Shown: piece after piece, positions 50,800-58,284 of the stretch
Layout of the letters: each line of letters starts with the position of its first letter
How positions within the stretch are numbered: position 1 is the stretch's first letter
Assembly (NCBI RefSeq): GCF_017313085.1
Contig: NZ_JAFLNF010000011.1
Location: 1-60,512, forward strand
Source: Roseibium limicola
GTDB taxonomy: Bacteria > Pseudomonadota > Alphaproteobacteria > Rhizobiales > Stappiaceae
DNA: 60,512 nt
Direction: 5' to 3'
The notes under the pieces: generated by a model
The model's database searches: none
What the model saw: the letters and a program-made list of their open reading frames with translations, nothing else
Told to the model about the DNA's origin: nothing
Program-made: the position numbers and the translations under genes

Positions 50800-51720
50800 T
50801 TATTGCTCGTCAAAGTACCGCTGCGCACCTGGGTGCAGGGCAATCGGCGTGTTCTTTGCCAAATCAAGCTTGATCTTCTTGGCAGCCGGATGAACCTTCG
50901 CCAGTTCATCCAGATTGTCGAACAGTGTCTTGGTCACCTGGTAGATCATATCCTCATCAGCATCGGCGCTGGTGAACAGGATCGCCGGATCACCAACAGC
51001 CGGCACAGCCGCATCAGCGCCACGGTAGAGACCCCCTGGAATCTCGACCATCTGATAGAATGGATACTCTTCCAGCAGGCCTTTCACCTTGTCAGCCTCG
51101 ACCGGGATCATCGTCACGTCTTCCGAGGTTGTCAGTTCGATGAACGCTGCCGCCGGCGCACCGGCCAGGATGATGGACCCATCCAGGTTGCCGTTCTTGA
51201 TCGAGTTGGTCGCCTCGCCGTAGGACAAGAAATTTGCCTTGTCCATATTGAACGCACCATGCGCGCTCAACAGACGCTGGGCGAAAACGGCGGAGTTGGA
51301 CCCCGGAGGGCCGATGGAGATGTTCAGGTCACCAAGTTCTTCAACCGTGGTCGCACCGCTGGCCTTGGTCGCTGCCAGCTGCAGAACAGCCGGATAGAGC
51401 ATGGCAATTGCTGCGACATTCTGTTCTGCCTGGAAATGACCTTCGCCATTCTTGCCTTCGAACAGCGTCGATGCGCTGGAGAAGCCGATGGTCATTTCCC
51501 CGCCCGAGACGCGGCGGACATTTTCCACCGAAGCGCCTGTGACTTCCGCATTCGCGGTCACGCCATCCAGCTTCTTGGTGAGAATATCAGCCATCCCGGC
51601 GCCAACGGCATAAAACACGCCGCCCGTGCCGCCTGTACCGATGGAAACACGTTCCTCCGCCAGCGCAGGACCGGCCAACAGAGCTGCGACAGAGACTGCC
51701 GCGATCATTGATTTCAACAT
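50800..51720 (-). CDS. TAXI family TRAP solute-binding protein
   Basis: 306-residue periplasmic binding protein with a signal peptide (cleavage at PALA, about residue 21). The mature part starts with RVSIGTGGTGGVFYAVGAGMADIL, the TAXI family signature, and DLNISIGPPGSNSAVFAQRLL is near residue 130. Of three in-frame ATGs I chose 51720, which has GGGAGG at the right spacing. It delivers substrate to the fused permease 59 bases downstream. Confidence 0.9.
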   Translation of the reverse strand: MLKSMIAAVSVAALLAGPALAEERVSIGTGGTGGVFYAVGAGMADILTKKLDGVTANAEVTGASVENVRRVSGGEMTIGFSSASTLFEGKNGEGHFQAEQNVAAIAMLYPAVLQLAATKASGATTVEELGDLNISIGPPGSNSAVFAQRLLSAHGAFNMDKANFLSYGEATNSIKNGNLDGSIILAGAPAAAFIELTTSEDVTMIPVEADKVKGLLEEYPFYQMVEIPGGLYRGADAAVPAVGDPAILFTSADADEDMIYQVTKTLFDNLDELAKVHPAAKKIKLDLAKNTPIALHPGAQRYFDEQ

Positions 51721-51764
51721 ATACATTCCTCCCATTTTAAAACGTCAGATCGATGAATGACGGG

Positions 51765-52847
51765 TCAGCCGAAGACCACCCCGTCAGACAATTTCCGGGC
51801 TGTGCGAAGCACGCCGGCACGCGAAAGCTGACCGCCAGCATCGAACTCCGCCAACACGGAGAATTCTCCGGTCGGATGCTCGACCGACAGGGTCTTGGTT
51901 TCGCCCTCGGGGATTTGTGCCAGCCCTCGTGCCGGTCCGCCCTCCAGCAGACAGGCCGTAGCGACACTGACAGCTCCCAACACACCGATGGCCTTGTGGC
52001 AGCGGTGTGGAATGAATGTGCGGGTCGAGATGCAGCCGTTTTCCGGCGCACTGACCAGGGTTATTTTGGGCACGGATTTCTCGCTCACATCGCCCAGGTT
52101 CATCAGCGGCCCGGCTTTCAGCCGGATCGCCTCAAGCCGCTGCCTCAGCTCGGTGTTCGCCTCAAGTTCTGCCGGGCTTTCCTGACCGCTCAGGCCAAAA
52201 TCCGCCGCCGCCAACACCACACAGGGCATGCCGTTGTCGATCATCGTGACGCCAACACCGTCGATCTCATCAACCGCATTACCGGTTGGCAGAAGCGCAC
52301 CGCAGGTCGAGCCCGCAGTGTCCTCGAACACGATGGAAACCGGAGCGGAAGATCCCGGAACCCCGTCGATCTTCGCATCGCCCCGGTAGGTCACCCGCGC
52401 CTGCGGCGTGACAACCGTCACCGTCGCCAGCTGACTGGTGTTCTCCATGAAGATCCGCACATCCGTCGTGCCCTCATGCGCCTCGACGAGACCACGCTCA
52501 ATGGCAAAAGGCCCGACGCCTGCGAGAATATTGCCGCAGTTCTGACCGTCGCTGACAACCGCCTGATCGACAAAGACCTGCAGAAACAGATAATCCACAT
52601 CGACGCCGGGACGGCTGGATTTCTTCACGACCGCCACCTTGGAGGTCAGCGGATCAGCGCCCCCGAGCCCGTCGATCTGACGCGGGTCGGGAGAGCCCAT
52701 CACGGCCAACAGAAACTGATCGCGGAGCTGAGCGTCGGACGGCAGGTCATCGGCAAGGAAATATCCGCCCTTCGACGTACCGCCACGCATCCACATGGCG
52801 GGGATGCCGCTGTCGACGTCAGGTCCGTGATCAAGGGCTTCAGACAT
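51765..52847 (-). CDS. galD: 4-oxalomesaconate tautomerase (PrpF family)
   Basis: 360-residue PrpF-family isomerase, closest in context and sequence to GalD. It shifts 4-oxalomesaconate between keto and enol forms. N-terminal [22 protein letters not shown] near residue 15 is the family signature, and [23 protein letters not shown] near 98 carries a catalytic-type Cys. A second motif [14 protein letters not shown] near 280 is conserved. It overlaps the aldolase gene by 8 bases. Confidence 0.93.
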   Translation of the reverse strand: MSEALDHGPDVDSGIPAMWMRGGTSKGGYFLADDLPSDAQLRDQFLLAVMGSPDPRQIDGLGGADPLTSKVAVVKKSSRPGVDVDYLFLQVFVDQAVVSDGQNCGNILAGVGPFAIERGLVEAHEGTTDVRIFMENTSQLATVTVVTPQARVTYRGDAKIDGVPGSSAPVSIVFEDTAGSTCGALLPTGNAVDEIDGVGVTMIDNGMPCVVLAAADFGLSGQESPAELEANTELRQRLEAIRLKAGPLMNLGDVSEKSVPKITLVSAPENGCISTRTFIPHRCHKAIGVLGAVSVATACLLEGGPARGLAQIPEGETKTLSVEHPTGEFSVLAEFDAGGQLSRAGVLRTARKLSDGVVFG

Positions 52848-53514
52848 ACGTGAGGCCCTTCTCCTTCAGACGGTCGCGCATGTTGTAGATGTCGAGGCCC
52901 AGTTCACCGGCAGCCAGGCGCTTGCGCTTGTCTTCTTCGGCATCCATGCGGACCTGTGCCTTCTTGAGCACCTCTTCGGCCTCTTCCCGGCGCACAACAC
53001 AAACGCCATCATCATCCGCGATGATGATATCGCCGGGGTTTATGTAGGCACCGGCGCAAACCACCGGCACATTCACCGAGCCGACGGTCTCCTTGACCGT
53101 GCCTTGAGCGAAGACCGCCTTGGACCAGACCGGAAAATTCATTTCCGTCAGATCCTTGGTGTCACGCACGCCAGCATCGATGATGAGGCCAACGCCACCA
53201 CGCGCCTGCATGGAGGTCGCCAGAAGATCGCCGAAATAGCCGTCTTCACATGAGCTGGTGGGCGCCAGAACGAGAATATCGCCCGCCTGCACCTGCTCGA
53301 TTGCCACATGCACCATCCAGTTGTCGCCCGGAGGCGCAGAGATCGTCACTGCGGACGCCGCCAACTGCGCGCCGGAAAAGATCGGGCGCATGTTGGAGGC
53401 CAGCAGGCCCTTGCGGCCCTGCGCTTCATGAACGGTGGCAACCCCTGCCTGCCCCAGCGCCTTGATGACTGCCGGATCGGCCCGCTCGATTTTCTGTACG
53501 ACTATGCCGCCCAT
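52840..53514 (-). CDS. ligK: 4-carboxy-4-hydroxy-2-oxoadipate aldolase / oxaloacetate decarboxylase
   Basis: 224-residue class II aldolase of the HMG/CHA family (LigK/GalC). It splits 4-carboxy-4-hydroxy-2-oxoadipate into pyruvate and oxaloacetate. [15 protein letters not shown] near residue 25, [25 protein letters not shown] near 95-118 (metal-binding Asp and substrate Arg) and [15 protein letters not shown] near 160 are visible. It is the last chemical step of the pathway and sits between galB and galD. Confidence 0.93.
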   Translation of the reverse strand: MGGIVVQKIERADPAVIKALGQAGVATVHEAQGRKGLLASNMRPIFSGAQLAASAVTISAPPGDNWMVHVAIEQVQAGDILVLAPTSSCEDGYFGDLLATSMQARGGVGLIIDAGVRDTKDLTEMNFPVWSKAVFAQGTVKETVGSVNVPVVCAGAYINPGDIIIADDDGVCVVRREEAEEVLKKAQVRMDAEEDKRKRLAAGELGLDIYNMRDRLKEKGLTYV

Positions 53515-53529
53515 CTCAGGTTCGTCCTC

Positions 53530-54261
53530 TTAAAGTTCGTCAACGGTGCGCGGGAAGATCGACTGGAAGCCTTCGGCGTATTTCGCCGGACGTCCGCCTG
53601 CCTGCCCGCCGGAATTGCGCCGGAAGTGGTTGGCGCGGTTTTCCGCAACGTTGGTGTAATAATCCCAGAGGTGTTCCTGGCCCTGCATGCACTCGATGGC
53701 GGCGCGCTTCTTGTCCCAAACCGAGGTGATGTCGAGGAACGTGTCCGGCTTCCAGCCCATCTGCTCGGTCTGATGCGGCTCGAACAGGTAGAGCTGCGGC
53801 GCACCGAGAACCTTTTCACCCGGGTTGTGACCCCAGGCCTGGGCGATCATCCGGCACTCCAGCGCCACCTGAGTCGCATACATGTGGTCGGTGTTGTACG
53901 GATCATACTGGGAATGGCTCAGCATGAAGCTTGGCTGAACTTTGCGGATCACATCGACGAGCTTGTATTTGGCATCCGTATCGAGCTGCAGCGGATAGTC
54001 GCCCAGATCGAAGAACTGAATATCGGACACACCAAGTGCTGCGGCGGCGTTCTCAGCTTCCTTTTGACGACCGGCTTTGACCTTTTCCAGCGTCATGCCT
54101 TCCTGCTTCCACAGCTTGGCACTCTCACCGCGCTCGCCGTAGGACAGGCAGACCACCGTGACGTCATAGCCCTTGTCTTCATGCAGGGCGATAGCGCCCC
54201 CACAGCGCCAGACAAAGTCAGCGGAATGAGCACTGATCACCAGGGCCGTTTTGTTGGTCAT
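53530..54261 (-). CDS. galB: 4-oxalomesaconate hydratase GalB (PIG-L/LmbE family)
   Basis: 243-residue zinc-dependent PIG-L fold protein. Pseudomonas GalB, from the same fold, hydrates 4-oxalomesaconate to 4-carboxy-4-hydroxy-2-oxoadipate. The N-terminal metal motif is ISAHSADFVWRCGG (residues ~9-22), and SHSQYDPYNTDHMYAT near 113 gives the third ligand His. The first motif is AHSAD, not the usual AHPDD, in keeping with a hydratase and not a sugar deacetylase. I chose the ATG at 54261. Its place between dioxygenase and aldolase supports the GalB call. Confidence 0.87.
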   Translation of the reverse strand: MTNKTALVISAHSADFVWRCGGAIALHEDKGYDVTVVCLSYGERGESAKLWKQEGMTLEKVKAGRQKEAENAAAALGVSDIQFFDLGDYPLQLDTDAKYKLVDVIRKVQPSFMLSHSQYDPYNTDHMYATQVALECRMIAQAWGHNPGEKVLGAPQLYLFEPHQTEQMGWKPDTFLDITSVWDKKRAAIECMQGQEHLWDYYTNVAENRANHFRRNSGGQAGGRPAKYAEGFQSIFPRTVDEL

Positions 54262-54281
54262 GCGAAATATCTCCGAGTGAA

Positions 54282-55238
54282 TTAAGCGTCCACCGGCGGT
54301 GTGCCGTGGGTATGAAAACTTGGAATGGTCTTGAGGCCCCAGGCCTGACCTTTCATGCGGTCGGTCTCTGTCCAGCACACCGGCTCCCAGTCCGGCTGCA
54401 ACACCAGACGCGCCCCGGCATTGGCAACTTCGACGCGGTTGCCGGCAGGCTCATAGACATAAAGAAAGAAGGTGCCCTGGACGGCGTGCTTATGCGGTCC
54501 TGTCTCGATGAAGACGCCGTTCTCCAGAAAGATATCTGCCGCGCGCAACACGTCTTCACGCTGATCAACCGCATAGGTCACATGGTGAAAGCGCCCCGTC
54601 GCATCCGTGTGATCCTCGGTGTAGGCGATGTCATAGGACTTGTTGTTGACGGTAAACCAGCATCCGCCCAGACGACCGTTGTCGAGCTGAATGTATTCGG
54701 TCACCCGTGACCCGAGCGCCTTCGGCATCCATTCACGGATTTTCGAGACATCATGCGCCAGCAGATTGAGATGATCGATCCGACGAACCGCTGCCCCGCG
54801 CCCGTGATACCGCTGAGCGATATTCTTCAAGGCCGCCCTCTCGCCATCCGGCGCCACATACTTGCAGGTGTCGAAATAGACTTCGAAAACATGCCCGTCC
54901 GGATCATTGAACTGATAGGCTCGGCCATGCCCCAGGTCGCCCTCGACCCAGCCGATGCCGCAGCCCATTGCCTCGATGGCAGCCACCCGGCGCTCAAGAG
55001 CAGCCTGAGAGGAACAGCGATAGCCGATATGGCCGACACCGGTCGTGTCGGACTGGGTCAATTTGAGGGAATGGAACTCGTAATCATCGAAAGCCCGGAG
55101 ATAGACAGAGGTCTCGTCTCGGCCACTCTCGGTCAAGCCGTAGACATTCACGAAGAATGCCAGACTTTCCTCGAACTTGTTCGTCAGCAACTCGACGTGG
55201 CCCAAATGGGCAACGTCGTAGCATGGCTCCTGAGACAT
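54282..55238 (-). CDS. XylE-like extradiol ring-cleavage dioxygenase (VOC family)
   Basis: 318-residue type I extradiol dioxygenase of the VOC superfamily with two domains. The active C-terminal domain keeps the Fe ligands: His in RRIDHLNLL (about 153), His in GRFHHVTYAV (about 217) and Glu in GNRVEVANAG (about 267). His in GPHKHAVQG and Tyr in FFLYVYEP also match XylE. The catalytic His199 of XylE (AHDVAF) is Tyr here (SYDIAY), by my hand alignment. The gene heads the LigI/GalBCD cluster, where a LigAB/GalA-type enzyme is usual, so a gallate- or protocatechuate-like substrate is inferred. GAGGAAA precedes the ATG. Confidence 0.85.
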   Translation of the reverse strand: MSQEPCYDVAHLGHVELLTNKFEESLAFFVNVYGLTESGRDETSVYLRAFDDYEFHSLKLTQSDTTGVGHIGYRCSSQAALERRVAAIEAMGCGIGWVEGDLGHGRAYQFNDPDGHVFEVYFDTCKYVAPDGERAALKNIAQRYHGRGAAVRRIDHLNLLAHDVSKIREWMPKALGSRVTEYIQLDNGRLGGCWFTVNNKSYDIAYTEDHTDATGRFHHVTYAVDQREDVLRAADIFLENGVFIETGPHKHAVQGTFFLYVYEPAGNRVEVANAGARLVLQPDWEPVCWTETDRMKGQAWGLKTIPSFHTHGTPPVDA

Positions 55239-55411
55239 AATTTCCTCGCCAACTCGGTGTCATCAGAAAGCATTCTCAGACTGCGGCACGAATTGGGTAG
55301 ATGGAAAACGCCTCCCACCATCTTGCCCGAACGTCCGGTCACAGCGTTCCTGATTTTGGACAGGAGGCTATCTGAAGGGACAGTAGTCGGCAAATCAAAG
55401 GGGTGGAACAG

Positions 55412-55439
55412 GATATAAGTTATGATTACACGTAAACAA
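55412..55439 (-). promoter_or_regulatory. promoter-like sequence of the ring-cleavage cluster
   Basis: On the minus strand TTGTTT, 16 bases, TATATC, in the most AT-rich part of the region. It lies about 170 bases before the dioxygenase start. Confidence 0.35.
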
Positions 55440-55496
55440 AAACCGATAAAAATTTCAGGCTCGGGGCCTCCAGCCTCTCACCAGGACACCCCACCA

Positions 55497-55545
55497 GCCC
55501 CTTTCCCTTTCACCAAGCTGCCCTTGATAGAAAAAGGAAAGGGGC
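55497..55545 (-). terminator. hairpin after the GntR gene
   Basis: A 10-bp stem (55497-55506 with 55536-55545) extended by CTTT/AAAA-type pairing, with a long loop. It lies 45 bases after the GntR stop. No clear T run follows on the minus strand. Confidence 0.4.
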
Positions 55546-55589
55546 GCCCCATCAGGCGCGGCGTTTGCTTTGACAAACACTCGCCCGGT

Positions 55590-56267
55590 TCAAACCTGCG
55601 ACAGGCGACTGACCTGAAAAACCTCGTCAGTCAATGCACGGGCGTCTTGCCGATAGGCACACATCAGCTGCTCCGCCATATCCGGATCACGAGCTTGCAT
55701 CGCCTCCAGAATCGCAGCACATCGATCTGCAGACCCGACCGGCATCGGCATCAGCCGCAGCAACACAAGGCGCCCCCGCTGCAATTGATCAAACAGACTG
55801 GCCAATATGGTGGAAAGGCGACGATTGCGCCCCAACTCGATGATCATTCGACGCAGCCCAAGCTCCGCCTCCGCCCAGGCGTCGATCTCCCCAGCCTGCT
55901 CCGCCGTCCGCATTGACTCGACATAAACGTCCATGGCAGCGAATGCTTCGACGGTCGCGATCTCATCTTCACAGCACACCTGCCGCACCGCGAGCGGCTC
56001 CAGCACACACAGCAGATTATAGACTTCTCGCATGTCCTCCCTGGACATGCCACGCACGCGAACCCCACGGCGGGGCACGAGATCGACCAGCCCATCGGCC
56101 TCCAGCCGGATCAAAGCCTCGCGAACAGGCGTACGGCTCATTCCCAACCGTTCTGCAATTTCAGGTTCCGGTGCTTGAAACCCGGGAGGTAATTCACTCC
56201 GCATGATATCGAGCTTAAGGCGCTCATAAGCGTTGTTCACGCGGGTTGGCTTCGGTCTTATCGGCAT
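55590..56267 (-). CDS. GntR-family regulator (FCD type)
   Basis: 225-residue regulator. The winged HTH is at about residues 12-72 (NAYERLKLDIMRSELPPGFQ, EIAERLGMSRTPVREALIRLEADGLV). The all-helical FCD domain follows, where EPLAVR and the later helix His/Asp positions bind metal and carboxylate ligands in this family. It stands upstream of the dioxygenase on the same strand, so the ring-cleavage cluster has regulators at both ends. Its ligand is probably an organic acid of the pathway. Confidence 0.9.
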   Translation of the reverse strand: MPIRPKPTRVNNAYERLKLDIMRSELPPGFQAPEPEIAERLGMSRTPVREALIRLEADGLVDLVPRRGVRVRGMSREDMREVYNLLCVLEPLAVRQVCCEDEIATVEAFAAMDVYVESMRTAEQAGEIDAWAEAELGLRRMIIELGRNRRLSTILASLFDQLQRGRLVLLRLMPMPVGSADRCAAILEAMQARDPDMAEQLMCAYRQDARALTDEVFQVSRLSQV

Positions 56268-56730
56268 TCGATGAGTAGCCCCCCAAAAAAGTCATGATTA
56301 AAAAACAGGGCTGAGAAGGATGTTTTCAGTCCCGACGTCCAACTCGAATAAGTCTGCGACCAATGTCTGCAGCCTTGGGTTTTGAACGCAAAACGGTTAG
56401 CTACGGTAAAATTTTTCATTACCATTTTAGTCATTGAGAAAATTCCGGATGACAAGACACACTGTTGCGGCATTCCTGCCCATTCCGTCCACAACGGCAC
56501 TCAAAAGTTGCTCCAACCGCTGTATTCAGACCCGACGCGCGCCCGTTCCGTGAAAAGATTCGGTCGATCAAGGCCGCAGCTGCAGCGAGACACCTGTAAA
56601 TAATGACAATAATATTTCACGCAATGAGTAAATAAATATTGTCGAATACCGAAGTTATACCTCACAAATACTTTTAATTAACCATGAGGATTAAGCATGC
56701 AATCAACGAGAACGGAGTTTTTCGGCGATC
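56268..56730. other. intergenic region between the GntR gene and tolC
   Basis: 463 bases with no clear gene. A GGTAA/TTACC inverted repeat lies near 56405-56423. The last ~100 bases before tolC are AT-rich and probably hold its promoter. A short SD-led open frame from 56697 overlaps the start of tolC out of frame. Confidence 0.5.
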
Positions 56731-58203
56731 ATGTGTGCTTATTTGACGAAACATCGACCTCTTCGGCCCAGGCGTTTATTGAACGCAATTTCCCTGTTTG
56801 TCCTGACCAGTTGCCCGCTGGCACCCTCCATCGCCCTGGCAGAAAGTCTGCAAGAGGCCATGGCCTCTGCCTATGCGGTCAACCCGGCCCTGAAAGCTGA
56901 ACGGTCCAGATATCAAGCCGTCAACCAGGGGGTCTGGACCGCCCGATCGGATTTCTTGCCGACGGTCACCGGTGATTTCGTCGGAGAGCATAACGCCTTC
57001 GACAGCAGCCGCGATGGCACAAGCGACCGCTCGGCCTTTTACAGTATGGGTATCACCGTCACCCAGCCTCTCTTCCAGGGTTTCTCCGCCGTCAATCGCC
57101 TCAACCAGGCGCATGAGCGGGCGGCGTCAGGCCGGAACCAGCTTCTGGATGCCGAGCAAACCCTGCTCTTCAACACCGCCGACGCCTATTTGCGCGTGGT
57201 GCGTGACCGGGCCATTCTCTACCATCTTCGCTCGTATGTCGGCGTTGTGCAGCAGGAGGTAACCGCCGCCCGCGCCCGCTACCGCTCCGGCGATGCGACC
57301 AAGACCGACGTCGAACAGGCGCGCGCCCGAATTTCGGAAGCCGAAGGCAACCGGGACCAGGCCGAGGGGGACCTGGAAGGCTCAAAAGCGCTTTACGCCC
57401 GTCTGACGGGACATGAGCCAGGCAAAATCGGGTGGCCCACCATTCCCGGTCACCTGAACCCGGCCAACATCGACGAGGCGATCTCCATCGCCATGAAACA
57501 GAACCCGGCCATCCGTGCGGCAATTTCCGACGCCCGTGCCGCCCGCTTTGCGGCCCGCGCCGCTGTCGGAGACATGCTTCCCAATGTCCAGCTGGAAAGC
57601 TCCTGGCGCAATGGCTACCGCGGTAATCTGGGCAATCGCGACCAGGAGGATTTCCGTTTCGGCTTACGCGTCACCGCTCCGATCTTTTCAGGCGGCCGGA
57701 ATGTTTCTGCCGTGAGGACAGCCCGTTACACGGCAACCCAGGAGCAGTATGAGCTGGATGATATTCAGCAGACCATTCGCGAAAACATCATCCGTGCCTA
57801 CAAGCAGGAGCGCGCCGCTCGCAGCCGGGCGGAAGCGGCCCAGCGGGCCATCCGCTCCAACAAGGCGGCGGCCGACGGTCTGAACGTCGAATATGACGGC
57901 GGTCAACGCTCGCTTCTGGATGTGCTTGACGGTCAGCGCGAGCTGATCAACTCCAAGGTCTCCCACGAGCGCGCCCGCTATGACGCGACAATCACCAAGC
58001 TGTTTCTGCTCGCCACCATGGGACGTCTCGATCCAGGCTACTTCGACATCATTGCCGAAAGGCCGCGCGAGATGCCACGGCTGATTGCAGAACTCAACAA
58101 TTGGGTCTTGCGCCTGGACCCGACGGAAATGGAGATTGCTCATGCGGAGTTGCCTGTAGGTCCGGAATCCGTTGCCATGCCGCATCTGCCAGCGATCAAA
58201 TAA
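56731..58203 (+). CDS. tolC: TolC-family outer membrane channel
   Basis: 490-residue outer membrane factor for type I secretion or efflux. A signal peptide with an Arg-rich start ends at SIALA (about residue 37). Two repeated OEP domains follow, about 40-240 (SLQEAMASAYAVNPALKAERS, GITVTQPLFQG) and 250-450 (AISIAMKQNPAIRAA, RVTAPIFSGG), plus a coiled-coil helix pair with YRSGDATKTDVEQARARI. The start is uncertain: the ATG at 56731 has only a distant GGAG. It is convergent with a large RTX-type adhesin, the kind of protein such a channel exports. Confidence 0.9.
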   Translation: MCAYLTKHRPLRPRRLLNAISLFVLTSCPLAPSIALAESLQEAMASAYAVNPALKAERSRYQAVNQGVWTARSDFLPTVTGDFVGEHNAFDSSRDGTSDRSAFYSMGITVTQPLFQGFSAVNRLNQAHERAASGRNQLLDAEQTLLFNTADAYLRVVRDRAILYHLRSYVGVVQQEVTAARARYRSGDATKTDVEQARARISEAEGNRDQAEGDLEGSKALYARLTGHEPGKIGWPTIPGHLNPANIDEAISIAMKQNPAIRAAISDARAARFAARAAVGDMLPNVQLESSWRNGYRGNLGNRDQEDFRFGLRVTAPIFSGGRNVSAVRTARYTATQEQYELDDIQQTIRENIIRAYKQERAARSRAEAAQRAIRSNKAAADGLNVEYDGGQRSLLDVLDGQRELINSKVSHERARYDATITKLFLLATMGRLDPGYFDIIAERPREMPRLIAELNNWVLRLDPTEMEIAHAELPVGPESVAMPHLPAIK

Positions 58204-58228
58204 GCTGCGTTCCCTTCGCCCAGAACGC

Positions 58229-58267
58229 CAGAAAGGCGAGCCTTGCGGCCCGCCTTTCTGCAATTTT
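58229..58267. terminator. hairpin between tolC and the adhesin gene
   Basis: A 10-bp stem (58229-58238 with 58251-58260) with a 12-base loop, followed by a T-containing stretch. It lies between convergent genes. Confidence 0.65.
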
Positions 58268-58284
58268 CACTGTCACCAGCCTGA

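Larger units (their letters stand above)
55239..55589. other. intergenic region upstream of the dioxygenase gene
   Basis: 351 bases with no gene. It contains a hairpin after the GntR gene, an AT-rich stretch at about 55410-55460 with a promoter-like pair, and the 5' leader of the dioxygenase gene. Confidence 0.55.
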
